Shown here one piece after another: positions 1 through 5,461 of a stretch of DNA of 5,461 bases (position 1 is its first letter; each line of letters opens with the position of its first letter). Origin of the DNA: Boseongicola sp. SB0675_bin_26 (GTDB taxonomy: Bacteria > Pseudomonadota > Alphaproteobacteria > Rhodobacterales > Rhodobacteraceae); NCBI GenBank assembly GCA_009843725.1, contig VYCX01000524.1, positions 1 through 5,461 on the forward strand. The letters run 5' to 3'. Made by a program: the position numbers and the translations under genes. Under the pieces are notes generated by a model. The model did not search any database and was not told where the DNA came from. It worked only from the letters and a program-made list of their open reading frames with translations.

Positions 1-379
1 CAACGTAGATCGTTCCGCTGATCACGCTCTGAGGATGAATGTGAGACGTGTGGATTCCGCCTTCCGGGAGGATGTTGATCCACAGATCCTCGAGCGCAAG
101 CGGCTTGCCATCGAGATCAAACGCCAGTTCTTTCGCAAATTCAGCGACATGCCGGTCCAGCGCTTTCCGAACCTGCTCAAAGACCGGGAATCGCCAGGGA
201 AGGTCCGCGAGGCTGGAATAGCTCGTGTAGCCGGGAAATCCGTTTTCCTCGCACCAGCGCTGCCCTGCCTCGTCGTCCTCGGCGATGGAACGGCAGGAAG
301 CCTCCAGTTCCCGAACGTCAATCTCGTCCGGAAGCCGCGCGTGACAGACGCGAGTGGCAAACAGGGAGCGGGTGGTCAT
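1..379 (-). CDS. Putative 2-oxoglutarate/Fe(II)-dependent oxygenase, TIGR02466 (PF13759) type, 3' end cut off by the window
   Basis: The minus frame is open from an ATG at 379 to the window edge and gives 126 residues. The family is recognised from order and spacing of motifs: an N-terminal RSLFATRV segment (residues 4-11), GFPGYTSYSSLADLPWR (47-63), LEDLWINILPEGG (97-108) and HTSHIHPQSVISGTIYV (110-126). The last is the hallmark H-x-H-P-x-S-x-x-S-G-x-x-Y-V of this double-stranded beta-helix family and probably supplies metal-binding residues (His113/His115, assignment tentative). The distal iron-binding His and the 2-oxoglutarate-binding Arg would lie beyond the edge; family members are usually near 200 residues. 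Substrates of the family are unknown to me. No signal peptide is visible, so it is probably cytosolic. An in-frame ATG at 409 would add MPRPPRYCQS; it has a weak GAGG 11 nt upstream, whereas 379 has no clear Shine-Dalgarno. I chose 379 because homologous residues begin there. The gene is co-oriented with rplP, 186 nt downstream of it. Confidence 0.85.
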   Translation of the reverse strand, partial: MTTRSLFATRVCHARLPDEIDVRELEASCRSIAEDDEAGQRWCEENGFPGYTSYSSLADLPWRFPVFEQVRKALDRHVAEFAKELAFDLDGKPLALEDLWINILPEGGIHTSHIHPQSVISGTIYV

Positions 380-565
380 GGACTGGCAATAGCGCGGCGG
401 GCGGGGCATGGCGAGACCGGCCTCGCTTCCGGAAACCGCAATCCCGACGCCGAGGCTTCAGCCAAGACGTCCCGGAACACGCCACTACCGCGCGCGCAGG
501 TCCGGGCCAGGCAGGCGCGGTCCTTGATCATCCCTGAATCCGGAAGCGAACGGACGGCCCGTGAA
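380..565 (-). other. Spacer between rplP and the oxygenase gene
   Basis: No L29 (rpmC) or other known protein can be read in any minus frame here. Two inverted repeats are present. One is a 7-bp perfect stem, 487-493 with 515-521, around a 21-nt loop; no T-run follows it on the minus strand, so it is a poor candidate for an intrinsic terminator. The other is a 5-bp stem, 411-415 with 422-426, with a 6-nt loop, lying just upstream of the alternative ATG at 409 and containing the only GAGG that could serve it. A 51-codon open frame runs from ATG 531 to a TGA at 376-378, overlapping ATG 379 as ATGA; its Arg/Ala/Pro-rich product resembles nothing I know and its Shine-Dalgarno is weak. I see no convincing -35/-10 pair. 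Confidence 0.5.
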
Positions 566-979
566 CTACCAGTCCTCGCGAACGACGGTACGGGTCTTGA
601 GCGGAAGCTTCATCGCGGCGAGCCGCAGGGCCTCTCGGGCGACGGCGTCGTTCACGCCGTCGATCTCGAACATGATGCGGCCGGGCTTCACCTTTGCCGC
701 CCAACGGTCGACCGAACCCTTGCCCTTTCCCATCCGGACCTCGATTGGCTTCGCCGAAATCGGCGTGTCGGGGAAAATGCGAATCCAGACGCGGCCCTGA
801 CGCTTCATGTGGCGCGTCATTGCCCTTCGGGCTGCCTCGATCTGGCGTGCAGTGACCCGCTCCGGCTCGATCGCCTTGAGGCCGTACGAGCCGAAATTCA
901 AGTCCGAGCCACCCTTGGCCTCGCCATGAATGCGGCCCTTGTGCATCTTGCGGAATTTCGTGCGCTTTGGCTGCAGCAT
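566..979 (-). CDS. rplP: 50S ribosomal protein L16
   Basis: L16 binds 23S rRNA near the A site and the base of the central protuberance and contacts the elbow of incoming tRNA; it is assembled late in the 50S subunit. The 137-residue product has the full family length and all signature blocks: [16 protein letters not shown] at the N-terminus, LTARQ-like [21 protein letters not shown] (about 42-62), then [10 protein letters not shown] (81-90) and the [15 protein letters not shown] helix (about 115-129). Arg82 aligns with Escherichia coli Arg81, the residue hydroxylated there by the JmjC oxygenase YcfD (RoxA). The start is fixed by the universal MLQPKR and by a GGGAG 8 nt upstream that overlaps the rpsC TAG; the gap to rpsC is 12 nt, so translation is probably coupled. 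It is the last ribosomal gene visible; L29, which usually follows, does not. Confidence 0.98.
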   Translation of the reverse strand: MLQPKRTKFRKMHKGRIHGEAKGGSDLNFGSYGLKAIEPERVTARQIEAARRAMTRHMKRQGRVWIRIFPDTPISAKPIEVRMGKGKGSVDRWAAKVKPGRIMFEIDGVNDAVAREALRLAAMKLPLKTRTVVREDW

Positions 980-991
980 CTTTCTGGCTCC

Positions 992-1702
992 CTAGTTGCG
1001 ACCACGGGCCGAACCGCGAGGTGCGGGGCCATCCTGCAGTTCCTGATGACGCCGGTCGCGTGCCTGCGGATCATGTTCCATGATCTCGCCCTTGAAGATC
1101 CAGACCTTGACCCCGATGATGCCATAGGGGGTCGGCGCGTCCGCCAGCGCGTAATCGACGTCTGCGCGAAGGGTATGCAGCGGCACCCGGCCTTCCCGGT
1201 ACCATTCCGTCCGCGCGATTTCCGCGCCGCCCAGACGGCCGGCAACGTTCACGCGAATGCCCAGCGCGCCCATGCGCATTGCGTTCTGCACGCCCCGCTT
1301 CATCGCTCTGCGGAACGACACCCGGCGCTCGAGCTGCTGCGCGATGGACTCGGCCACGAGCTGCGCATCCAGTTCGGGCTTGCGCACTTCGACAACGTTC
1401 AGGTGCAATTCGCTTTCCGTCATGCCTGCAAGCTTGCGGCGCAGCGATTCGATGTCCGCACCCTTCTTGCCGATGATGACGCCCGGCCGCGCCGTGTGGA
1501 CGGTGACGCGGCACTTCTTGTGCGGGCGCTCGATGATGACGCGCGACACGCCCGCCTGCTTGCACTCTTCCTTGATGAACGCGCGAATCTCCACGTCCTC
1601 AAGCAGCAGGTCCCCGTATTCCTTGGTGTTCGCGTACCAGCGACTGTCCCATGTCCGGTTGATCTGCAGGCGCATTCCGATCGGATTGACTTTCTGGCCC
1701 AT
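992..1702 (-). CDS. rpsC: 30S ribosomal protein S3
   Basis: S3 sits in the head of the 30S subunit on the solvent side, lines the mRNA entry tunnel and helps the ribosomal mRNA helicase activity together with S4 and S5. The 236 residues start with [12 protein letters not shown], followed by a type-2 KH domain (about 39-107) with its G-K-K-G loop at 78-81 in the [14 protein letters not shown] stretch, and a C-terminal domain with [19 protein letters not shown] (about 133-151) and the [26 protein letters not shown] block (about 157-182). A short basic tail, [15 protein letters not shown] onward, is less conserved. ATG overlaps the rplV TAA by one base (TAATG), and GAGGAG lies 8 nt upstream inside rplV, so translational coupling is expected. 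Length is normal for alphaproteobacteria. Confidence 0.98.
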   Translation of the reverse strand: MGQKVNPIGMRLQINRTWDSRWYANTKEYGDLLLEDVEIRAFIKEECKQAGVSRVIIERPHKKCRVTVHTARPGVIIGKKGADIESLRRKLAGMTESELHLNVVEVRKPELDAQLVAESIAQQLERRVSFRRAMKRGVQNAMRMGALGIRVNVAGRLGGAEIARTEWYREGRVPLHTLRADVDYALADAPTPYGIIGVKVWIFKGEIMEHDPQARDRRHQELQDGPAPRGSARGRN

Positions 1703-2082
1703 TACGCTTGCTCCTCAACTTGGCGGACCTTGATGGTCAGCTCGGAGAACGGCTTCTTGATCCGCCCAAAGCGACCGCGTGCCCGCGGACGGCCACGCTT
1801 CATCACGAGGTTCTTTCCCACATACGCTTCGGCCACGACCAGTTCATCCACGTCCAGGCTGTGGTTGTTCTCGGCATTGGCGACTGCGGCCTGAAGGCAT
1901 TTCCTTACATCGATTGCAATCCGGCGTTTCGAGAAAGCGAGATCGGACATGGCCTTCTCGACTTTCTTGCCACGGATCATGGCCGCAACCAGATTCAGTT
2001 TCTGAGGTGACGTGCGAAGCATTCGCGTCTTTGCCATCGCCTCGTTGTCCGCCACGCGGCGCGGATTCCTGCCCTTGCCCAT
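1702..2082 (-). CDS. rplV: 50S ribosomal protein L22
   Basis: L22 contacts all six domains of 23S rRNA, and its long beta-hairpin lines the narrow part of the peptide exit tunnel beside L4. The product is 126 residues. The globular core [20 protein letters not shown] runs at about 25-44, the [19 protein letters not shown] segment at about 68-86, and the basic tunnel hairpin [19 protein letters not shown] at about 90-108. An N-terminal extension, [18 protein letters not shown], is absent from E. coli L22 (110 residues) but usual in alphaproteobacteria, so I keep the first ATG rather than Met16 or Met21. That choice is backed by AGAGGA 8 nt upstream, inside the end of rpsS. Only three bases separate it from the rpsS stop. 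The gene ends in the TAATG junction with rpsC. Confidence 0.98.
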   Translation of the reverse strand: MGKGRNPRRVADNEAMAKTRMLRTSPQKLNLVAAMIRGKKVEKAMSDLAFSKRRIAIDVRKCLQAAVANAENNHSLDVDELVVAEAYVGKNLVMKRGRPRARGRFGRIKKPFSELTIKVRQVEEQA

Positions 2083-2085
2083 GGC

Positions 2086-2364
2086 CTATTTCCTCTTCGC
2101 CTTCTTGTCGGCCGCGTGACCGTAATAGGTTCGCGTCGGGGAATACTCGCCGAATTTCTGGCCAATCATCTCCTCGGTCACCAGAACCGGAATATGCTTC
2201 CGGCCATTGTACACCCCGAAGGTCAGCCCGACGAATTGCGGCAGGATGGTCGATCGGCGAGACCAGATCTTGATGACCTCGTTCCGTCCCGACTCCCGCG
2301 ACTTTTCGGCTTTCTTGAGGACATGGCTGTCGACGAAAGGCCCTTTCCAAACTGAACGGCTCAT
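2086..2364 (-). CDS. rpsS: 30S ribosomal protein S19
   Basis: S19 lies in the 30S head next to S13 and contributes to intersubunit bridges and contacts near A-site tRNA. The 92-residue product has the same length as the E. coli protein and matches end to end: [12 protein letters not shown], then [23 protein letters not shown] within about 32-54, [23 protein letters not shown] (about 56-78) and a lysine-rich end, ADKKAKRK. The start is unambiguous. A GAAGAGG stretch in the last codons of rplB sits about 9 nt before the ATG; the two genes are separated by just three bases. It stands between rplB and rplV as in the canonical operon order, and nothing in the sequence is irregular. Confidence 0.98.
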   Translation of the reverse strand: MSRSVWKGPFVDSHVLKKAEKSRESGRNEVIKIWSRRSTILPQFVGLTFGVYNGRKHIPVLVTEEMIGQKFGEYSPTRTYYGHAADKKAKRK

Positions 2365-2367
2365 GTG

Positions 2368-3210
2368 CTAGCGCCTCTTCTTCCGGGCGTGGCGCGAACG
2401 CAGGATCAGCTTCGACGACGCCTTGTTCTTGTTGCGGGTGCGTGCACCCTTGGTCGGCTTGCCCCACGGGCTGACCGGGTGGCGTCCGCCCGAAGTCCGG
2501 CCTTCCCCGCCGCCATGCGGGTGATCGACCGGGTTCATGACGACGCCGCGGACGCTTGGACGCTTGCCGAGGTTCCGGTTGCGTCCAGCCTTGCCCAGGT
2601 TCGTGTTCGAATTGTCCGGGTTGGAGACTGCGCCAACCGTCGCCATGCATTCCTGGCGCACCATGCGGAGTTCGCCCGAGGAGAGCCTGATCTGGGCATA
2701 GCCTCCGTCGCGACCCACGAACTGTGCATACGAACCGGCTGCCCGCGCAATCTGCCCGCCCTTGCCCGGCTTGAGCTCGATGTTGTGGACGATGGTGCCG
2801 ATGGGCATGCCCGCGAACGGCATCGCATTGCCGGGCTTCACGTCGACCTTGTCGCCGGAGACGACTTTGTCTCCGACGCCGAGTCTCTGCGGCGCGATGA
2901 TGTAGACCTGCTCGCCATCCGTGTACTCGATCAGCGCGACAAAGGCCGTCCGGTTCGGATCGTACTCGATCCGGACCACAGCTGCCTCCATGTCGCGCTT
3001 GGTCCGCTTGAAGTCAATTTTGCGATAAAGGCGCTTCGCGCCCCCGCCACGACGCCGCATCGTGATCCGTCCGGCATTGTTCCGGCCAGCCTTCTTTGCC
3101 AAGCCCTCGGTCAGGGCCTTGACCGGCCGGCCGCTCCAAAGCTCCGAACGGTCGATCAGCACCAGCCCTCGCTGGCCAGGCGTCGTTGGCTTGTACGACT
3201 TGAGTGCCAT
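2368..3210 (-). CDS. rplB: 50S ribosomal protein L2
   Basis: L2 is a primary 23S rRNA binder needed for subunit joining and for the peptidyl-transferase centre, and it forms intersubunit bridge B7b. The 280 residues match the family: [15 protein letters not shown] at the start, an OB-like and SH3-like RNA-binding core (roughly 45-200), and the [22 protein letters not shown] block at 229-250. His230 in it aligns with E. coli His229. The C-terminus is strongly basic (SRHARKKRR). The frame is open further upstream to a TTG at 3258, but the universal MALK start and a GGAAG 9 nt before ATG 3210 decide for the shorter form. It follows rplW across a 90-nt, hairpin-rich spacer, unlike the rest of the cluster, and is 3 nt ahead of rpsS. 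Confidence 0.98.
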   Translation of the reverse strand: MALKSYKPTTPGQRGLVLIDRSELWSGRPVKALTEGLAKKAGRNNAGRITMRRRGGGAKRLYRKIDFKRTKRDMEAAVVRIEYDPNRTAFVALIEYTDGEQVYIIAPQRLGVGDKVVSGDKVDVKPGNAMPFAGMPIGTIVHNIELKPGKGGQIARAAGSYAQFVGRDGGYAQIRLSSGELRMVRQECMATVGAVSNPDNSNTNLGKAGRNRNLGKRPSVRGVVMNPVDHPHGGGEGRTSGGRHPVSPWGKPTKGARTRNKNKASSKLILRSRHARKKRR

Positions 3211-3219
3211 GCTTCCCGT

Positions 3220-3224
3220 CTTCC
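3220..3224 (-). promoter_or_regulatory. Shine-Dalgarno deciding the rplB start
   Basis: GGAAG on the minus strand lies 9 nt before ATG 3210. It supports the MALKSYKP start over the in-frame upstream TTG at 3258, which would place coding sequence across the stem-loops. A second GGAA copy closer to the ATG is too near to act as the binding site. Confidence 0.7.
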
Positions 3225-3250
3225 GTCTGCCTTGGGTCAGCGACCCGGTT

Positions 3251-3285
3251 TCAAACAAGCTCGGCCCCCTTCATGGGGGCCGTGC
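3251..3285 (-). terminator. Terminator-like GC-rich hairpin between rplW and rplB (possible partial terminator or attenuator)
   Basis: The central hairpin has an eight-pair, nearly all G/C stem (arms 3275-3282 and 3262-3269) and a five-base loop. On the minus strand it is followed by AGC and then TTGTTTG, a short interrupted T-rich run. Full termination would silence rplB and all genes after it, so at most it would be partial, or it may act only in RNA stability. The T-run is too weak for a confident intrinsic terminator. Confidence 0.3.
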
Positions 3286-3300
3286 ATTCGCGGCTTTCTA

Positions 3301-3597
3301 TCAAAGCCCGGTGGTTACGTCTATCGTGTTGCCTTCCTCAAGCGTCACGTAAGCCTTCTTCACGTCCTTGCGGCGACCGCTGGTGCCACGGAACCGCTTG
3401 GACTTTCCCTTCGTGATGGTCGTGTTGACCGCCTTCACCTTCACGCCGAAGAGACCTTCGACGGCCTCCTTGATCTGGGGCTTGGTGCTGTTCATCGCCA
3501 CTTCGAACACGACGGCGCCGCTCTCGGACGCCATGGTCGACTTCTCGGTGATGACCGGCTTGCGGATCACGTCATACTGTTCTGGGGTCGCGCTCAT
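3301..3597 (-). CDS. rplW: 50S ribosomal protein L23
   Basis: L23 sits at the rim of the peptide exit tunnel and is the docking site for trigger factor, and contacts the signal recognition particle and the Sec translocon. The 98-residue product carries the family's [10 protein letters not shown] block (11-20); Glu18 falls at the same position as the trigger-factor contact Glu18 of E. coli L23. Next come [20 protein letters not shown] (31-50), the basic loop [16 protein letters not shown] (63-78) and [11 protein letters not shown] (80-90). The start ATG overlaps the rplD TGA as ATGA, with GGAGG about 10 nt upstream inside rplD, a layout typical of translational coupling. Its stop codon lies in the loop region of the first stem-loop of the following spacer. 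Confidence 0.98.
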   Translation of the reverse strand: MSATPEQYDVIRKPVITEKSTMASESGAVVFEVAMNSTKPQIKEAVEGLFGVKVKAVNTTITKGKSKRFRGTSGRRKDVKKAYVTLEEGNTIDVTTGL

Positions 3598-4214
3598 TTC
3601 AGTCGGGCCTCCAGGGCTTCGACACCTGCCTTCGTGATCACAAGCGTATCACTTCTCAGGATGTCATAGACATTGGCACCCATGGACGGCAACACGTCGA
3701 CATCGGGCAAGTTGGAGGCGGCCAGCGCGAAGTTCTGGTCCACTTCGGCACCGTCAATGATCAGGGCGCGCCGCCATCCGAGTTCCCGGACCTTCTTGGC
3801 AAGGATCCCAGCCTTGGGCTCTTTCGCGGTCGCCGCGTCCAGAATGACGAGATCCCCGGTTGCGGCCTTTGATGACAGCGCGTGGCGCAGACCCAGCTTC
3901 CGGAATTTCTTGGGCAGCTTGTGGGCGTGGCTACGCGGCGTGGGACCCTTGTAGACGCCGCCCTTGCGGAAGATGGGAGCATTTCGGTCGCCGTGGCGCG
4001 CCCCGCCCGTGCCCTTCTGGCGATAGATCTTCTTCCTGGCGTAGCTGGTTTCGGAACGGGTCTTGACCTTGTGGGTGCCGGCCTGAGCCTTGTTCCTTTG
4101 CCAGCGGACGACACGGTGCAGGATGTCGGCACGGGGTTCGAGGCCGAATATCTCGTCTCCGAGGTCGACTGACCCGGCCTTCTTGCCGTCTAGCTTGATC
4201 ACGTCGAGCTTCAT
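3594..4214 (-). CDS. rplD: 50S ribosomal protein L4
   Basis: L4 binds 23S rRNA early in assembly, and its extended loop lines the exit tunnel opposite L22. The product has 206 residues (E. coli 201). The tunnel loop is clear at about 53-95, with [20 protein letters not shown] (63-82) and [19 protein letters not shown]; Lys67 aligns with E. coli Lys63, where changes give macrolide resistance. The C-terminal globular part includes [15 protein letters not shown] and [19 protein letters not shown]. In gammaproteobacteria L4 represses its own operon through the S10 leader; that leader would lie outside this window, so no such control can be judged. ATG 4214 overlaps the rplC stop as ATGA, and GGAAGGA is 9 nt upstream. 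Confidence 0.98.
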   Translation of the reverse strand: MKLDVIKLDGKKAGSVDLGDEIFGLEPRADILHRVVRWQRNKAQAGTHKVKTRSETSYARKKIYRQKGTGGARHGDRNAPIFRKGGVYKGPTPRSHAHKLPKKFRKLGLRHALSSKAATGDLVILDAATAKEPKAGILAKKVRELGWRRALIIDGAEVDQNFALAASNLPDVDVLPSMGANVYDILRSDTLVITKAGVEALEARLK

Positions 4215-5101
4215 TCTTCACGGTCCTTCCGTTCCGCCACGCCGGAACTGGCGGTTTCAGCTTCAGCGGCTTCGGCGAGCGCCACCTTGTCCACCTTCGC
4301 CTCTTTGGCCTCCGCCGCGTCAAGGGCCGCCTGTTCAGCCTCTGCCACACCTGCCGCAGCGGCTTCTGCCTCGGCCGCGGCAGCTTCCGCAGCCTCCTCG
4401 GCGACCTTTGCGGCAGCTGCTGCGTCCGACTTGAGCGCGGCCGGGAGCATCACGTTATCCGGCGCCGGCTTCTTTACGGCGTCGTTTATGGTGACCCATC
4501 CGCCTTTCGATCCCGGAACCGCGCCCTTGACCATGATCAGGCCGCGATCGACATCCGTGCGGACAACCTGGAGATTCTGCGTGGTCACGCGCGCGGCGCC
4601 CATGTGGCCGGCCATTTTCTTGCCCTTGAACACGCGTCCCGGATCCTGGCACTGCCCGGTCGAGCCATGGGACCGATGACTGATCGAGACTCCGTGCGAA
4701 GCACGCAGACCGCGAAAGTTGTGACGCTTCATGGCGCCGGCAAAACCCTTGCCGATCGACGTGCCGCTCACGTCAACGAACTGGCCCTCGAAATAGTGGT
4801 TGGCCGTAATCTCCTCGCCCACTTCGATCAGGTTTTCCGGATCGACGCGGAATTCCGCGATTTTCCGCTTGGGTTCAACCTTTGCAGCGGCGAAATGGCC
4901 GCGCATGGCCTGCGAGGTTCGCTTGGCCTTGGCCGCACCGGCCCCGAGCTGAACGGCCGCGTATCCGTCCCGTTCGGGCGTGCGCTGCGCAACCACCTGG
5001 AGCTTGTCCAGTTGAAGCACGGTCACGGGAACCTGCTTCCCGTCATCCATGAAAAGCCGGGTCATGCCGACCTTTTTTGCAATTACACCGGAGCGCAACA
5101 T
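4211..5101 (-). CDS. rplC: 50S ribosomal protein L3 with a long Ala/Glu-rich C-terminal tail
   Basis: L3 initiates 50S assembly, and its central loop reaches towards the peptidyl-transferase centre. The start [16 protein letters not shown], the [14 protein letters not shown] segment (about 118-131) and the loop [24 protein letters not shown] (about 145-168) are standard. Gln152 aligns with E. coli Gln150, which PrmB methylates. The ribosomal fold ends near residue 222. Beyond it are about 74 residues almost made of Ala, Glu, Lys and Val, likely helical and acidic, ending KDREE. E. coli L3 has 209 residues; shorter, variable tails occur in alphaproteobacteria, so this is an exaggerated lineage trait. 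No frameshift is needed: the tail reads straight into the ATGA junction with rplD. GGGAGGG at 5109-5115, overlapping the rpsJ stop, is 7 nt before the ATG. Confidence 0.97.
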   Translation of the reverse strand: MLRSGVIAKKVGMTRLFMDDGKQVPVTVLQLDKLQVVAQRTPERDGYAAVQLGAGAAKAKRTSQAMRGHFAAAKVEPKRKIAEFRVDPENLIEVGEEITANHYFEGQFVDVSGTSIGKGFAGAMKRHNFRGLRASHGVSISHRSHGSTGQCQDPGRVFKGKKMAGHMGAARVTTQNLQVVRTDVDRGLIMVKGAVPGSKGGWVTINDAVKKPAPDNVMLPAALKSDAAAAAKVAEEAAEAAAAEAEAAAAGVAEAEQAALDAAEAKEAKVDKVALAEAAEAETASSGVAERKDREE

Positions 5102-5108
5102 CCGATCG

Positions 5109-5115
5109 CCCTCCC
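5109..5115 (-). promoter_or_regulatory. Strong Shine-Dalgarno for rplC overlapping the rpsJ stop codon
   Basis: GGGAGGG on the minus strand ends 7 nt before ATG 5101 and begins in the rpsJ TAG. It confirms the MLRSG start of L3 and suggests coupling of rplC translation to rpsJ. Confidence 0.75.
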
Positions 5116-5429
5116 TATACGGAAATCTCGACGTCCACGCCTGCCGCGAGGTCGAGCTTCATGAGCGCGTCCACCGTCTGGGGCGTCGGATCGACAATGT
5201 CGAGAAGGCGCTTGTGCGTCCTGATCTCGAACTGGTCCCGTGATTTCTTGTCAACATGCGGGCCGCGAAGGACCGTGAACTTCTCGATCTCGTTCGGCAT
5301 CGGAATCGGGCCACGCACGGTCGCGCCGGTGCGCTTCGCCGTGCTCACGATTTCCTGCGTCGAGGCATCAAGCACACGATAATCGAACGCCTTCAGGCGG
5401 ATCCGGATGTTCTGGCTGGCAACTGCCAT
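5115..5429 (-). CDS. rpsJ: 30S ribosomal protein S10 / antitermination factor NusE
   Basis: S10 is a 30S head protein; free S10 (NusE) pairs with NusB in rRNA antitermination and contacts NusG to couple transcription and translation. The 104 residues show [19 protein letters not shown] (5-23), then [33 protein letters not shown] within about 32-64 (the ribosome-embedded loop), and [33 protein letters not shown] towards the end. It is near-identical in style to alphaproteobacterial S10 apart from a slightly longer N-terminus, MAVASQ. AAAGGA at 5437-5442 lies 7 nt before the ATG and supports that start. It is the first gene of the operon seen here; only 32 nt upstream are available, with no recognisable promoter, so whether tuf or fusA precedes it is unknown. 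The gap to rplC is 13 nt. Confidence 0.98.
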   Translation of the reverse strand: MAVASQNIRIRLKAFDYRVLDASTQEIVSTAKRTGATVRGPIPMPNEIEKFTVLRGPHVDKKSRDQFEIRTHKRLLDIVDPTPQTVDALMKLDLAAGVDVEISV

Positions 5430-5461
5430 TGTCTTGTCCTTTCGTTGAGAGGTGGAGCCTG

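Larger units (their letters stand above)
3211..3308 (-). promoter_or_regulatory. Structured rplW-rplB spacer with three tandem stem-loops (possible rplB leader or processing region)
   Basis: Read along the minus-strand transcript there are three perfect inverted repeats. First, GGCTTT-GATAG-AAAGCC (3308 to 3292, 6-bp stem) encloses the rplW stop codon. Second, CGGCCCCC-ATGAA-GGGGGCCG (3282 to 3262, 8-bp stem) can be lengthened by two pairs across a mismatch to 3285-3259. Third, GGGTC-GCT-GACCC (3246 to 3234, 5-bp stem) ends 9 nt before the rplB Shine-Dalgarno. This is the longest untranslated stretch between ribosomal genes in the window. The repeats are seen directly; a role in attenuation, RNA processing, transcript stability or binding of a ribosomal protein is inference. 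Confidence 0.5.

Noticed and set aside
22..360. A 112-codon minus frame starting MPLASVTRGFRTRL
   Set aside because: It is a shifted frame inside the oxygenase gene; the frame from 379 gives the recognisable motifs, this one gives none.
487..521. Inverted repeat after rplP as an intrinsic terminator of the operon
   Set aside because: The stem is 7 bp with a 21-nt loop and no T-run follows on the minus strand, so it does not meet the usual pattern.
380..565. A diverged or broken rpmC (L29) remnant between rplP and the oxygenase
   Set aside because: No minus frame shows the L29 pattern (ELR...L.ELKKELF.LRFQ..TGQLEN), even in fragments.
410..568. Read-through fusion of L16 with the oxygenase, because both are in the same frame
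   Set aside because: Two further in-frame stops (a TAG and a TGA) lie between the rplP TAG and the oxygenase start.
35..1894. A 619-codon open frame on the plus strand, and a 434-codon one at 2365-3669
   Set aside because: They lie antisense to rplP, rpsC, rplV, rplB and rplW, have no recognisable domain, and show the Arg/Ala/His-rich composition of frames opposite GC-rich genes.
1844..2650. A 268-codon minus frame running across rplV, rpsS and rplB
   Set aside because: It overlaps three certain genes in another frame and has a Gln/Pro/Arg/Gly-rich shadow composition.
3211..3258. N-terminal extension of L2 from a TTG at 3258
   Set aside because: The family starts at MALKSYKP, a good Shine-Dalgarno precedes ATG 3210, and the extra residues match nothing in L2.
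3251..3274. A tiny minus-strand frame, ATG in the hairpin loop, reading MKGAELV and stop
   Set aside because: No Shine-Dalgarno precedes it and the ATG sits inside a strong stem-loop; it is best explained as chance.

Overview
This window is the promoter-proximal half of a bacterial S10 ribosomal-protein operon, read on the minus strand from right to left: rpsJ (S10), rplC (L3), rplD (L4), rplW (L23), rplB (L2), rpsS (S19), rplV (L22), rpsC (S3) and rplP (L16). It is followed, in the same direction, by the N-terminal part of a putative 2-oxoglutarate/Fe(II) oxygenase of the TIGR02466 (PF13759) type, which is cut by the left window edge. The DNA is GC-rich (about 60% by eye). Several features point to an alphaproteobacterium: the L22 N-terminal extension and its ENNH...[10 protein letters not shown] segment, the L3 wording (a long acidic/alanine C-terminal tail and HRSHGSTG before the conserved Gln), and the S10 and L16 sequences. 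A relative of the Caulobacterales/Hyphomonadales is a reasonable but unproven guess.

Layout. From 5429 down to 3301 the genes rpsJ, rplC, rplD and rplW are packed tightly: a 13-nt gap, then two ATGA overlaps. A 90-nt spacer (3211-3300) follows, the only real break inside the ribosomal cluster. It is unusually rich in inverted repeats: three short perfect stem-loops stand in tandem between the end of rplW and the rplB Shine-Dalgarno. From 3210 down to 566 rplB, rpsS, rplV, rpsC and rplP are again close-packed, with gaps of 3, 3, -1 and 12 nt and Shine-Dalgarno sequences inside or overlapping the preceding gene. After rplP comes a 186-nt gap (380-565) without a recognisable gene, and then the oxygenase.

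Function. Nine genes make ribosome components: the peptidyl-transferase and tunnel proteins L2, L3, L4, L22 and L23, the A-site/central-protuberance protein L16, and the small-subunit head proteins S3, S10 and S19. The surprise is the tenth gene. Where rpmC (L29), rpsQ (S17) and rplN (L14) usually follow rplP, there is a member of an oxygenase family of unknown substrate. The edge prevents seeing whether L29 and the rest resume beyond it. The oxygenase has no long terminator-like barrier before it and is co-oriented, so read-through from the operon is plausible. No tRNA, rRNA, CRISPR array, insertion sequence or plus-strand gene was found; long plus-strand open frames are antisense shadows of the ribosomal genes.
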